From Calidifontibacillus erzurumensis (GTDB lineage: Bacteria > Bacillota > Bacilli > Bacillales > Bacillaceae_J): a stretch of DNA of 64,000 nt. Shown in pieces: positions 18,098 through 27,745 of the stretch (position 1 is its first letter; each line of letters begins with the position of its first letter). The stretch is taken from assembly GCF_013303125.1 (NCBI RefSeq), contig NZ_JABTTE010000007.1, positions 1 through 64,000 on the forward strand, given 5' to 3'. The translations under genes were made by a program, and so were the position numbers. The notes under the pieces were generated by a model, which saw only the letters and a program-made list of their open reading frames with translations, did not search any database and was not told the DNA's origin.

Positions 18098-18313
18098 TTA
18101 TGCTTGCTTTTGCAATCCTTTTTGCAAGTTGCTAAGCATTTCTTCTTTTTCATCTTCATTGGCATTTTGCCAAATGACTTCGAATAAAACACCAAGACCA
18201 GGCAGCATTTTTTCTTCTTGGCTCCGGATGGCATCAATAATTGTATCTTCCAACTCTTCTTTCGTGTTTCCAGATACATTTGAAATGATCGCTTTACGAA
18301 GATTTAAATTCAT
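18098..18313 (-). CDS. sspI: Small acid-soluble spore protein I
   Basis: 71-aa minor spore-core protein. The frame extends upstream, but the start is the ATG whose complement is at 18311-18313, with AAAGGAGTG upstream, giving [25 protein letters not shown]. The core [17 protein letters not shown] is diagnostic of SspI. It is convergent with the M42 peptidase, as in B. subtilis, and is expected to be transcribed in the forespore. The following 355 bp up to 18668 show no gene. Confidence 0.95.
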   Translation of the reverse strand: MNLNLRKAIISNVSGNTKEELEDTIIDAIRSQEEKMLPGLGVLFEVIWQNANEDEKEEMLSNLQKGLQKQA

Positions 18314-18668
18314 TTTATCAGCACTCCTTTTTTGAACCAATTTCATTCAATAGTGTCTGCAATTTAAATTGGATTATGTAAAAATTTCTAGATATAATGA
18401 AACAAGTGGGCTGTCCAGAACTTTTATTTTATATATGAACGCCCTTCTAATATCTTTTAAATCTTTGGTATTTAACACTTTTTTGTTTTAGAGGGTGTTT
18501 ATTATTTCAAACAAGTCCCCCTTGTCAAAAGTTTGACTGCTAGTCGATGCAGCGTGATAAGTTCATGGAAATCCGATAACTTAAGGAACATTCTCCTATA
18601 TTAGAAAATGCCGGCAGGATTTTGCTTTTTTGCAATCAAGCAAGTAAAAAAGTTCATGAGGTGGAAAA

Positions 18669-19424
18669 ATGATAAAACGAATTGAATCCACAAAAAATAC
18701 TCGTGTAAAGCAATGGAAAAAGCTGCATACAAAAAAAGAGCGTGATAAAACAGGTTTATTTTTGATCGAAGGAATGCATTTAATTGAAGAAGCTTTAAAA
18801 TTTAAAGTTCCGATGGAAGAACTAATTGTCCGTACTGGTACAGAGTATGCGCTATTAGATGTAGGGAATATTGATGTGTATGAGGTAACTGATGAAGTAA
18901 TGAAGCAAATTTCCGAAACAGAAACTCCCCAAGGGATAGCTGCAGTCTGTCGGAAGATGGAACCTAAAGCCATTGATTTAGCTTCTGCAAAGTTGTTGTT
19001 AGTTGATCAGGTACAAGATCCGGGCAATCTTGGAACGATGATACGTACAGCAGATGCTGTAGGATTGGATGCTGTTATTTTAGGTGAAGGCTGTGTCGAT
19101 CTATATAATGGTAAAGTCATTCGGGCAACCCAAGGCTCTTTATTTCATATTCCGATATTGGAAGGGAATTTAAAAGAGTGGATTAATGAGTTGAAATCGG
19201 TCGGCACACCCGTTTTTGGCACAGCATTGGAAGGTGCTAAAAATTATAAAGAAATTGAAGCACCACATAGCTTTGCACTTCTTGTTGGAAATGAAGGTAA
19301 TGGTGTCAATCCCGAATTATTAAAGGAAACAGATGCAAATTTGTACATTCCTATATATGGGAATGCAGAATCACTAAATGTATCAATTGCTACCGGAATC
19401 TTGTTATATCATTTGCGCGGATAA
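18669..19424 (+). CDS. ysgA: TrmH/SpoU family RNA 2'-O-methyltransferase (YsgA-like)
   Basis: 251-aa SPOUT methyltransferase that transfers a methyl group from AdoMet to a ribose 2'-OH in rRNA or tRNA. The N-terminal substrate-binding domain (residues 1-95, FLIEGMHLIEEAL) is followed by the trefoil-knot domain with motif 1 VQDPGNLGTMIRTADAVGLD, motif 2 LLVGNEGNGV and motif 3 IPIYGNAESLNVSIATGILLYHL. GAGGTGG lies just upstream of the ATG. It precedes pheS as in B. subtilis. The exact RNA target is not evident. Confidence 0.93.
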   Translation: MIKRIESTKNTRVKQWKKLHTKKERDKTGLFLIEGMHLIEEALKFKVPMEELIVRTGTEYALLDVGNIDVYEVTDEVMKQISETETPQGIAAVCRKMEPKAIDLASAKLLLVDQVQDPGNLGTMIRTADAVGLDAVILGEGCVDLYNGKVIRATQGSLFHIPILEGNLKEWINELKSVGTPVFGTALEGAKNYKEIEAPHSFALLVGNEGNGVNPELLKETDANLYIPIYGNAESLNVSIATGILLYHLRG

Positions 19425-19566
19425 AATTAGCAGCATAGCATGAAATTGAAAAACGAATATTGATAATCCTCACATGAAATAACAAATTCTGTAAAGTGCT
19501 GGTGAAAACCGGAATAGAAAATGATTTTGAGAAAACGTTTTGATGCAAACAAATTCCTATAAACGT

Positions 19567-19595
19567 TTGCAGCTGAAAAAAACATATACTATAAT
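19567..19595 (+). promoter_or_regulatory. Sigma-A promoter of pheS
   Basis: TTGCAG (19567-19572), a 17-nt spacer and TATAAT (19590-19595). A 7-bp inverted repeat TGCAAAC/GTTTGCA spans the -35 and the sequence just upstream. Confidence 0.75.
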
Positions 19596-19617
19596 AGTAG
19601 ATAAAATTTCATAATTA

Positions 19618-19876
19618 ATAGCGATGAAGGAAAGTAGTACGTTACCTCTCAACATACAGGGAGAAGATGCCATAGACTGGAAGCATCTTTATGATTGAAG
19701 TAACGGAATTCACTCTGGAGCTGATGCTTGGACCTGAGGGATCCATCCCCAGTAAAGGCATTTCCGGTTAAAGCCGTTATCAAAATGAGGTGAACAGCAA
19801 AAATGTGCTGTTAATAAGGGTGGTACCGCGAATGTTAAGCTTTCGTCCCTTGCTTGGGGAAGAAGGCTTTTTTTAT
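19618..19876 (+). promoter_or_regulatory. T-box leader, phenylalanine-responsive
   Basis: Stem I begins at AGCGATGAAGG near 19620. The specifier TTC (Phe) is at 19709-19711 inside GGAATTCACTCTGG. The T-box AAGGGTGGTACCGCG lies at 19816-19830, and the competing terminator (AAGCTTTCGTCCCT... GGGGAAGAAGGCTTTTTTT) ends near 19874. Confidence 0.96.
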
Positions 19877-19911
19877 TTTACATAGAAAAAAGAAGGAGGA
19901 TTTTATTCACA

Positions 19912-20943
19912 ATGGAAGACCGTTTAAAACAATTGCAAGCCGAGGCTCTTGAAAAAATTGAGCAGGCTGAAGATTTAAAAACATTAAATGATATCCGAGT
20001 TGCTTATTTAGGAAAAAAAGGACCAATTACTGAAATATTGCGTGGCATGGGGAAATTATCTCCAGAAGAGCGGCCAGTGATCGGTCAGCTTGCCAATGAT
20101 GTTCGTGCAGCTATTCAAGTAAAACTTGAAGAAAAACAGGAAAAACTTAGCAAACTTGAAGTTGAACAAAAACTTGCTGCTGAAACGGTTGATGTTACCC
20201 TTCCAGGACGTCCGGTTCGAACAGGAAATCATCATCCGTTAACAGCTGTAATTGAAGAAATTGAAGATTTATTTATCGGCATGGGGTATACGATTGCTGA
20301 AGGTCCAGAAGTTGAAAAAGATTATTATAACTTTGAGGCACTCAACCTTCCAAAAGGACACCCTGCCCGTGATATGCAAGATTCATTCTACATAACGGAA
20401 GAAATATTATTGCGAACGCATACATCTCCAGTGCAAGCAAGAACGATGGAAAAGCATGAAGGCCTTGGACCGGTAAAAATTATTTGTCCGGGGAAAGTTT
20501 ATCGCCGCGACAACGATGATGCAACCCATTCCCATCAATTTATGCAAATTGAAGGATTGGTCGTTGATGAAAATATCCGCATGAGCGATTTGAAAGGAAC
20601 GCTTGAAGTTTTTGCGAAAAAATTGTTTGGCGAAGATCGTAAAATTCGTCTCCGCCCAAGCTTTTTCCCATTTACAGAACCATCCGTTGAGGTCGATGTT
20701 TCTTGTATGTGCGGCGGTGATGGCTGCTCTGTTTGCAAACACACAGGTTGGATTGAAATATTGGGAGCAGGAATGGTTCATCCAAATGTCTTGGAAATGG
20801 CTGGTTTTGATTCGAAAAAGTATACTGGATTTGCTTTTGGAATGGGACCGGAACGTATTGCCATGTTAAAATACGGCATCGATGATATTCGTCATTTTTA
20901 TACAAATGATATTCGCTTCTTAAAACAATTTAATCGTGCTTAA
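19912..20943 (+). CDS. pheS: Phenylalanyl-tRNA synthetase alpha subunit
   Basis: Catalytic alpha subunit of the (alpha-beta)2 PheRS, 343 aa. An N-terminal coiled-coil (residues 1-85) is followed by the class II core, with motif 2 [19 protein letters not shown]-type residues ([15 protein letters not shown]) and motif 3 [25 protein letters not shown] lies upstream of the ATG. pheT follows after 181 bp containing a small hairpin, so the pair probably share the T-box-controlled transcript. Confidence 0.98.
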   Translation: MEDRLKQLQAEALEKIEQAEDLKTLNDIRVAYLGKKGPITEILRGMGKLSPEERPVIGQLANDVRAAIQVKLEEKQEKLSKLEVEQKLAAETVDVTLPGRPVRTGNHHPLTAVIEEIEDLFIGMGYTIAEGPEVEKDYYNFEALNLPKGHPARDMQDSFYITEEILLRTHTSPVQARTMEKHEGLGPVKIICPGKVYRRDNDDATHSHQFMQIEGLVVDENIRMSDLKGTLEVFAKKLFGEDRKIRLRPSFFPFTEPSVEVDVSCMCGGDGCSVCKHTGWIEILGAGMVHPNVLEMAGFDSKKYTGFAFGMGPERIAMLKYGIDDIRHFYTNDIRFLKQFNRA

Positions 20944-21014
20944 TACAACAAAATATATTTCAGCATTTTTTATTAAGCTTGGAATTTCAAATGAACTAAT
21001 TGCAAAATAAAAAA

Positions 21015-21048
21015 GCGGTGCGAAACTAACGATTCGATATAGTACCGC
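21015..21048 (+). other. pheS-pheT intergenic hairpin
   Basis: GCGGT (21015-21019) can pair with ACCGC (21044-21048), with an inner CGAA/TTCG helix. No T run follows, so it is more likely a processing or stability element than a terminator. Confidence 0.4.
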
Positions 21049-21124
21049 ATGGCTTTCTCCCCATATGAACTAACTTTAGAAAAATGTGTACTTGAGCTAG
21101 ACATATTTATAAGGAGGGTTAATT

Positions 21125-23551
21125 TTGTTAGTATCTTATAATTGGTTAAAAGATTATGTAGATCTAAGTGATATTACAGCTGAAGAGCTTGCGGATAAAA
21201 TAACGAAAGCCGGAATTGAAGTTGAGCAAGTTGAAGTTTTAAATAAAGGAATTCAAGGTGTTGTAATCGGCCATGTGCTTGAATGTGCCAAACATCCACA
21301 GGCTGATAAATTAAGAATTTGCCAAGTGGATCTGGGAGAGGATGGGCCGAAGCAAATTATTTGTGGAGCACCAAATGTTGCTGCGGGACAAAAGGTTATT
21401 GTTGCTAAAATTGGTGCAGTTTTGCCTGGGAATTTTAAAATTAAAAAAGCAAAATTGCGCGGAGAAGAATCAAACGGAATGATTTGTTCTCTCCAAGAAC
21501 TAGGCATTGAATCGAAGTTTGTTCCAAAAGAATATAGTGAAGGAATTTTTGTGTTTCCATTTGATGTAGAAGTCGGATCTGATCCACTCGAATATTTGAA
21601 TTTGCATGATAAAGTGTTGGAATTAAGTTTAACGCCAAACCGTTCAGACGCATTAAGCATGCTCGGTGTAGCTTATGAAGTTGCAGCCATTTTAGGCCGC
21701 AGTGTGAAGTTGCCAAAACCGGCTGTTACTGAAACAAAAGAAAAAGCTTCTGATTATATTACTGTTTCGATCGATGCTAAAGAAGATTGTCCATATTATG
21801 CTGCTCGCTTAGTTAAGGGAGTAAAAATTGGCCCATCGCCATTATGGATGCAAATGCGTTTAATGGCTGCTGGCATTCGTCCTATTAACAATGTAGTTGA
21901 TATTACAAACTATGTGTTAATCGAATATGGTCAACCGTTACATGCTTTTGATTATGACCGGTTAGGTTCAAAAGAAATTCTAGTCCGCCGTGCAAAACAA
22001 GGGGAAAAGCTTGTTACACTTGATAATCAAGAACGTACATTGAAGGAAGAACAGCTGGTCATTACAAATGGTACGGAACCAGTTGCTTTAGCAGGTGTGA
22101 TGGGAGGAGCCAATTCCGAAGTTCATGAAGGAACGGTCAATGTATTAATTGAATCGGCTGTTTTTAATGGACAAACGATTCGCAGAGCTTCTAAAGATCA
22201 CGGTTTGCGCAGTGAAGCAAGCATTCGCTTTGAAAAAGGAATCGACCCATTGATGACGAAGGAAGCATGCGATCGTGCCGCTCTTCTAATGGCAGAACTA
22301 TGCGGTGGTGAAATTCTTGAAGGTGTTGTTGAAGCAAATTATTTGGATAAAGAACCTGTAAAAGTTTCTATTTCTACAGATCGCATTAATCAAGTGCTTG
22401 GAACGAGCATAGCAACAGAAGAGATTGCGAATATTTTTGCGAGGCTACAATTTGAATATACGGAACAAAATGGGGAATTTACTGTTACTGCTCCATCGAG
22501 ACGACGCGATATTTCAATACCGGAAGATTTAATTGAAGAAGTTGCCCGCCTTTATGGCTATGATTTTATTCCAACGACGTTGCCAATCGGAGATGCTACT
22601 CCTGGTAAATTGACCGACTATCAAAGAAAGCGCCGTAAAGTACGCAGCTTCCTAGAAGGAGCTGGAATGACCGAAGCCGTAACATATTCTTTAACAAGCA
22701 GTGAAAAAGCTGAATGGTTCAAAGATGAAACAACAAAGGCAACGCCAATTCGCTTGTCAATGCCGATGAGTGAAGAACGAAGCACGTTACGCTTAAGTTT
22801 AATCCCACACTTGTTGGAATCTATTAGTCATAACAATGCTCGGCAAATTGACGATGTTGCATTATACGAAATCGGAAAAGTATATATTTCAGAAGAAAAA
22901 ATCAATGCAGAACTTCCAATAGAAAGAGAAAATCTAGCAGGTGCTATTACCGGCTTATGGCACTCTCACTCTTGGCAAGGTGAGAAAAAAGCAGTTGATT
23001 TCTTCGTTGCAAAAGGTATTCTTGAAGGATTATTCTCAAAGCTGGGCTTAGAAGACCGAATTGTATATGAACAAGGCAAGAAAGACGGACTTCATCCAGG
23101 TAGAACAGCTATTCTTAAACTTGATGGAGAATATTTGGGCTATGTTGGCCAAGTTCATCCTGAAAAACAAAAAGAGCTTGACTTAAACCCGACTTACGTG
23201 TTTGAGTTAAATCTTCATAAACTGTTAAATACGGACGTTGACGCTATTAAATATGAAGCAATTCCGCGGTTCCCATCCATTTCTCGTGATATTGCTTTAG
23301 TCGTTGATGCAGACGTCTTAGCAGGCCAAGTGCAAGATGTTATAAAAGAAGCAGGCAGCAACTTATTGAAGGAAGTTAAAATTTTTGACCTATACGAAGG
23401 CGAACATTTAGAAAAAGGCAAAAAATCAATCGCATTTTCATTGCGTTATTTTGACCCGGAAAAAACTTTAACAGATGAAGAGGTTGCAAAAGCCCATGAA
23501 AAAGTATTAAAAGCAGTGGAAGAAAAGCTTGGAGCAGTATTAAGAGGATAA
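21125..23551 (+). CDS. pheT: Phenylalanyl-tRNA synthetase beta subunit
   Basis: 808-aa tRNA-binding and editing subunit of PheRS. Starts at TTG 21125 after AAGGAGGGTTAATT ([14 protein letters not shown]). It has an EMAP/OB-type tRNA-binding domain at about 40-150 ([19 protein letters not shown]), B3/B4 editing domain, B5 domain, the catalytic-like core ([16 protein letters not shown]) and a C-terminal ferredoxin-fold anticodon-binding domain ending ...[10 protein letters not shown]. Length and order are as in B. subtilis. Confidence 0.98.
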   Translation: MLVSYNWLKDYVDLSDITAEELADKITKAGIEVEQVEVLNKGIQGVVIGHVLECAKHPQADKLRICQVDLGEDGPKQIICGAPNVAAGQKVIVAKIGAVLPGNFKIKKAKLRGEESNGMICSLQELGIESKFVPKEYSEGIFVFPFDVEVGSDPLEYLNLHDKVLELSLTPNRSDALSMLGVAYEVAAILGRSVKLPKPAVTETKEKASDYITVSIDAKEDCPYYAARLVKGVKIGPSPLWMQMRLMAAGIRPINNVVDITNYVLIEYGQPLHAFDYDRLGSKEILVRRAKQGEKLVTLDNQERTLKEEQLVITNGTEPVALAGVMGGANSEVHEGTVNVLIESAVFNGQTIRRASKDHGLRSEASIRFEKGIDPLMTKEACDRAALLMAELCGGEILEGVVEANYLDKEPVKVSISTDRINQVLGTSIATEEIANIFARLQFEYTEQNGEFTVTAPSRRRDISIPEDLIEEVARLYGYDFIPTTLPIGDATPGKLTDYQRKRRKVRSFLEGAGMTEAVTYSLTSSEKAEWFKDETTKATPIRLSMPMSEERSTLRLSLIPHLLESISHNNARQIDDVALYEIGKVYISEEKINAELPIERENLAGAITGLWHSHSWQGEKKAVDFFVAKGILEGLFSKLGLEDRIVYEQGKKDGLHPGRTAILKLDGEYLGYVGQVHPEKQKELDLNPTYVFELNLHKLLNTDVDAIKYEAIPRFPSISRDIALVVDADVLAGQVQDVIKEAGSNLLKEVKIFDLYEGEHLEKGKKSIAFSLRYFDPEKTLTDEEVAKAHEKVLKAVEEKLGAVLRG

Positions 23552-23598
23552 CATTTAGACGAATGTGGTTCAGACGATGAAAAAGTCATTCTACAAGA

Positions 23599-23637
23599 AA
23601 AAAGCTGGGTTTGTCAAAAAGCAAGCTCAGCTTTTTT
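23599..23637. terminator. Bidirectional terminator between pheT and the HPr gene
   Basis: AAAAGCTGGG and CTCAGCTTTTTT pair imperfectly around a 14-nt loop. It lies between convergent genes and has A and T runs on the two sides. Confidence 0.8.
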
Positions 23638-23653
23638 AATTTCTTATAATCAC

Positions 23654-23926
23654 TTAAGACGGTTCACCTAAACTTTCTTTATTAAAAACCTCTTCTATTG
23701 CTTGCAAAGCTTCTTTTTCATCCGTGCCATTCGCTATAATTTTAATTTGAGCTCCTTTAGGAATTCCTAAAGACATGACACCCATAATCGATTTTAAGTT
23801 TGCTTTTTTATTTTTATATTCTATATTAATATCACAATTGAATTTACTTGCCTCTTGAATAAGAACAGTTGCCGGCCGTGCATGAATTCCTGTTTCTTTC
23901 GTAACTGTAAAAGTTTTTTCCATCAT
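23654..23926 (-). CDS. HPr family phosphocarrier protein
   Basis: 90-aa HPr-like protein. With the ATG at 23924-23926 (AAGGGG seven bases upstream) the numbering reproduces the textbook residues: His15 in GIHARPAT, the site phosphorylated by enzyme I, and Ser46 in [11 protein letters not shown], the HPr-kinase site that makes HPr a CcpA corepressor. Having His15 separates it from Crh, which has Gln there. It stands alone on the minus strand, convergent with pheT, with no PTS gene near it; ptsH normally sits with ptsI. It may be the general HPr relocated or a second copy. Confidence 0.92.
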   Translation of the reverse strand: MMEKTFTVTKETGIHARPATVLIQEASKFNCDINIEYKNKKANLKSIMGVMSLGIPKGAQIKIIANGTDEKEALQAIEEVFNKESLGEPS

Positions 23927-24202
23927 CCAATTTCCCCTTAAAAAATAAATTTGCAAAAGTTAAACTTCAACTATCATTATTTCCAAAACTTTTTATATCA
24001 TGCTGTAAATTTAGTCACTAACAAAAACATTTTCCAATCGCCTTCATAAACCAATGATTAATTCTGCCCTCTGCCCGTATCAATGTTCATCCTAAAACAT
24101 TTGAAAAGCATTAAGAAACTCAGAAAGGCAATGAGCATGTTGACAGGTAAGTTTATAGCCAAAAAAGTGGTCAAACGACACACTAAATTGCAATTAGTAT
24201 TG

Positions 24203-25189
24203 TTACCTTTTGTTTAGGAGTTGTTTTGCTTTTTCCGTATTGGCAAAATGCAATTTGGCGACTTTGACTAAAGCTTCTTCACCAAACCTTTCAATAAATT
24301 CAGCAGCTTTCTTGTCAACGATTTCCCCAGCACCTTTTGGTAGTTCAAACCCAGCTAAACTATTAAGTTTTTCGAATTCTTTCACGAATGCGTATCTCGC
24401 AATAATTGAAGCTGCCGCAACGGCTATATGGATACGTTCCGCTTTTGTACTAAAGTAATAGTTTTTTGTTTTCCAAGGGATTTCTTTTCCATTTAAATAG
24501 CGAAAGAAAACATCTGGTTGGCAAAATTGGTCAATTAAAATCCCATCTATTTGAGAATCTCCGGAAACTCGGTCTATAACTTTGCTGATGGCTTGATTAT
24601 GTAGAAGCGCTTTTATTTTTCCTTGATTCATTCCTTTTTGTTCAAGTTCGTTATATTTTTCATTACGCAAAATAAGCAAGCTGTGAGGAACGATTGGAAT
24701 GATTTGTTCAGCAATTTTTACAATTTGGGAATCCGTTAAATCTTTAGAATCTTTTACCCCTAGTTCTTGTAATCTTTTAATTTGATCCCCTGCTACATAT
24801 GCCGCTGCCACTGTGATCGGTCCGAAATAATCACCTGTGCCGACTTCATCGGAACCGATGATGGACATCTCACTCAAATTATATGGTAGCAAATTTTTCT
24901 CTAGTGCCTTCGTTATCGAACCTTTCTTTTTTGTAGACGAAGTATCAGCTTTTCCAGAAAATAATTGGTTATCGGCCTCGCTATTATTCCATTGAGCTAC
25001 TTCTTCTTGAGCATTTTTTCCCTGAAATAAAACTTTACCGGATTTGTAAGCGGTAATCGTACATCCATTCGTTTTCGCTACAAATATGCTGCCCTGTGGC
25101 TTTGCGTCTATAATTGCCCCAATAGAATCGTAATACTTTTTCATTTCAGTCAATTTATGATTAGAAACAGTAATGACTGCATTTGACAT
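24203..25189 (-). CDS. rnhC: Ribonuclease HIII
   Basis: 328-aa RNase HIII that cleaves RNA in RNA-DNA hybrids. The N-terminal TBP-like substrate-binding domain (residues 1-85, MSNAVITVSNHKLTEMKKYY) precedes the type 2 RNase H core beginning at GSDEVGTGDYFGP, which provides the first catalytic acids. GGAG lies seven bases upstream of the ATG. It is on the minus strand and divergent from cvpA as in B. subtilis, but zapA, normally in the 109-bp gap, is absent. The 246 bp between this gene and the HPr gene hold nothing recognisable. Confidence 0.95.
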   Translation of the reverse strand: MSNAVITVSNHKLTEMKKYYDSIGAIIDAKPQGSIFVAKTNGCTITAYKSGKVLFQGKNAQEEVAQWNNSEADNQLFSGKADTSSTKKKGSITKALEKNLLPYNLSEMSIIGSDEVGTGDYFGPITVAAAYVAGDQIKRLQELGVKDSKDLTDSQIVKIAEQIIPIVPHSLLILRNEKYNELEQKGMNQGKIKALLHNQAISKVIDRVSGDSQIDGILIDQFCQPDVFFRYLNGKEIPWKTKNYYFSTKAERIHIAVAAASIIARYAFVKEFEKLNSLAGFELPKGAGEIVDKKAAEFIERFGEEALVKVAKLHFANTEKAKQLLNKR

Positions 25190-25298
25190 CTTTTTTCTCC
25201 TTTATTGTAATTATTTTAAAATGATTTGTATTCGTGGTATCATTAAATCAATTATGTATAGTATTATGATATATTTTTAAGAGAGGGAAAAGCAAACG

Positions 25299-25826
25299 AT
25301 GTTTGATATCATTTTGCTCTCCATCCTTGTCATTGGCTTTTTTATAGGTTTTCGGCGAGGGTTTATTCTTCAGGTTTTCTATTTTGCAAGTTTTATCGCA
25401 GCTATTGTTGTTGCGTACTTTTATTCGGATGATATTTCACCGTTCATAAAACTATGGGTGCCATTTCCGTCACTAAATGGAAATAGTGCTGTTTCCTTCT
25501 TATTTGACACAATTAAAATAGAAGAAATTTATTACCGGGCGATCAGTTTTGCAGCGCTATTTTTTGGTACAAAATTAACATTGCGCATGATTGGGTCAAT
25601 GTTAAATTTTCTAGCAGATGTTCCGATTTTAAGGACGATCAATGGATGGCTTGGGGGCGCTTTAGGTTTGGTAGAAGTATATTTGCTTATGTTTATATTG
25701 CTTTATATAGCAAATTTATTACCGATCGATACCGTCCAAGCTTTCGTGAATGATTCTGTATTGGCAAAAGGAATGATCGAACATACACCGATTGTATCCG
25801 GCAAGCTTAAAGAACTTTCTTTTTAG
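25299..25826 (+). CDS. yshB: CvpA family membrane protein (YshB)
   Basis: 175-aa integral membrane protein of the CvpA family (colicin V production-related), with four hydrophobic segments (about 2-18, 24-44, 79-100 and 115-140). The family start MFDIILLSILVIGFFIGFRRGF is clear. GAGAGGG precedes the ATG. It lies between rnhC and polX as in B. subtilis. The molecular role is unknown. Confidence 0.9.
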   Translation: MFDIILLSILVIGFFIGFRRGFILQVFYFASFIAAIVVAYFYSDDISPFIKLWVPFPSLNGNSAVSFLFDTIKIEEIYYRAISFAALFFGTKLTLRMIGSMLNFLADVPILRTINGWLGGALGLVEVYLLMFILLYIANLLPIDTVQAFVNDSVLAKGMIEHTPIVSGKLKELSF

Positions 25827-25827
25827 T

Positions 25828-25855
25828 CCTCCATGTAATATACATGGGGGTTTTT
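25828..25855 (+). terminator. yshB terminator
   Basis: CTCCATGTA and TACATGGGG pair around a short loop, followed by five T residues. Confidence 0.8.
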
Positions 25856-25900
25856 AACGGGGATCGGACTTCTTTAATTTTTATTGAATAGGTGATTGAT

Positions 25901-27622
25901 ATGGAAATGAATAAAAAAGATATTATAAAAACTTTAGAGAAAATAGCGACATATTTAGAAATAAAAGGTGAGAATCCTTTTAAAGTTTCTGCTTATCGCA
26001 AAGCGGCAGCTGCTTTGGAAGCTGATGACAGAAGTATTAAAGATATAGACGATTTTTCTAAGTTAAGTGGGATAGGAAAAGGAACGGCTGCTGTCATACA
26101 TGAACTATTGGATACAGGAAAGTCAACTTTGTTAGAAGAGCTCGAACAAGAAATTCCAAACGGTTTATTATCGCTCTTAAATCTTCCTGGTCTTGGTGGA
26201 AAAAAGATTGCTAAATTGTATCAAGAATTGAATGTTACCGATATTGAGAGTTTGAAAAAATGTTGTTTGGAAAATCAAGTTCAAGCTCTTCCTGGCTTTG
26301 GCAAGAAGACGGAAGAAAAAATTTTGGCAGCCATCGATGAGATGGGAAAGCGTCCGGATCGATTACCGATTTGGTACATGCTTCAAATCGCAAAAACGAT
26401 TGAAGAGCAGTTAGAAACATTTACAGATATTATTCAATTTTCTCGTGCAGGAAGCCTCCGCAGGATGAAAGAAACGATAAAAGATTTAGATTTTATTATT
26501 GCTACTACAAATCCTCAAAATGTACGTGAGCAACTGTTAAAACTTGAACAAATAACTGAGGTGATTGCAAGCGGAGATACAAAAGTATCGGTAGTGCTGC
26601 GTTATGATTATGATGTATCTGTTGATTTCAGGCTAGTTGCTCCGCAAAGTTTCGCAACAACATTGCATCACTTCACTGGTTCAAAGGAACATAATGTAAA
26701 AATGCGTCAATTGGCAAAAGAACGTGGTGAGAAAATAAGTGAATATGGAGTTGAGGTGCTGGAAACAGGTGAGTTATTAACGTTTGATTCGGAAGAGGAG
26801 TTTTTCAAACATTTTGATTTAAAGTTTATTCCGCCGGAAATTAGAGAGGATCAAGGGGAAGTAGAAGCTGCTAAAGAAGGAAGTATTGACATTATTACGT
26901 TGGATAATATAAAAGGCGACCTCCATATGCATACAACATGGAGCGATGGAGCGTATTCCATTCAGGAAATGGTTGAAGCAGCAAGAAAGAAAGGCTATTC
27001 TTATATCGCTATCACGGACCATTCCCAATATTTAAGAGTTGCCAACGGGCTTACGGCGGAAAGGCTACGTAAACAGAGAGAAGAAATTAACCGATTGAAT
27101 GAATTATATGATGATATTACGATTCTTGCCGGAGTTGAAATGGATATTTTGCCTGATGCAACTTTAGATTTCGATGATGAAGTTTTAAAAGAAATGGATA
27201 TTGTTATTGGAGCGATTCATTCCAGCTTTTCGCAAGATCGTGATAAAATTATGGAGCGTCTCACTCGAGCGTTGGAAAATAATCATGTTGATATTATTGC
27301 CCATCCAACCGGTCGCTTAATTGGTAAACGAAAAGGTTATGATGTCGATTTAGATTTGCTAATTGAATTGGCCAAAAAGACGAATACAGCTCTTGAATGT
27401 AATGCCAATCCATATCGTTTAGATTTGTCTGCAGAATGGTTGAAAAAAGCTCAAGATGCGGGAGTAAAAGTTGTCATTAACACCGATGCTCATCACATAG
27501 ATATGTTAAACCATATGGAGCTGGGAGTTAAGACAGCTAGACGCGGTTGGATTAAAAAAGAAACGGTATTAAATACATGGCCATTAGATAAACTATTAAA
27601 ATTTTTACACGAGCGGCATTAA
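25901..27622 (+). CDS. polX: DNA polymerase/3'-5' exonuclease PolX
   Basis: 573-aa bacterial family X polymerase that fills short gaps in base-excision repair. Domains in order: 8-kDa and helix-hairpin-helix region (FSKLSGIGKGTAAVI, LPGLGGKKIAKLY), the nucleotidyltransferase palm with SRAGSLRRMKETIKDLDFIIA, and a C-terminal PHP exonuclease domain starting near residue 340 (GDLHMHTTWSDGA, AITDHSQYL, INTDAHH). The ATG at 25901 follows AGGTGATTG; the ATG at 25907 (MNKKDIIKTLEKIA) matches relatives best and is a fair alternative. Confidence 0.96.
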   Translation: MEMNKKDIIKTLEKIATYLEIKGENPFKVSAYRKAAAALEADDRSIKDIDDFSKLSGIGKGTAAVIHELLDTGKSTLLEELEQEIPNGLLSLLNLPGLGGKKIAKLYQELNVTDIESLKKCCLENQVQALPGFGKKTEEKILAAIDEMGKRPDRLPIWYMLQIAKTIEEQLETFTDIIQFSRAGSLRRMKETIKDLDFIIATTNPQNVREQLLKLEQITEVIASGDTKVSVVLRYDYDVSVDFRLVAPQSFATTLHHFTGSKEHNVKMRQLAKERGEKISEYGVEVLETGELLTFDSEEEFFKHFDLKFIPPEIREDQGEVEAAKEGSIDIITLDNIKGDLHMHTTWSDGAYSIQEMVEAARKKGYSYIAITDHSQYLRVANGLTAERLRKQREEINRLNELYDDITILAGVEMDILPDATLDFDDEVLKEMDIVIGAIHSSFSQDRDKIMERLTRALENNHVDIIAHPTGRLIGKRKGYDVDLDLLIELAKKTNTALECNANPYRLDLSAEWLKKAQDAGVKVVINTDAHHIDMLNHMELGVKTARRGWIKKETVLNTWPLDKLLKFLHERH

Positions 27623-27745
27623 TCATCTCGCTTTGAGAGCAACAATAGATAGGACAAGGCTCCTGTTTTAAATACTGAAGGGACAAGATAAAAAAACTTT
27701 CCTTAAGAAATACAGGGGCTCTTTGGACAAAGGAGGAAAATACAA

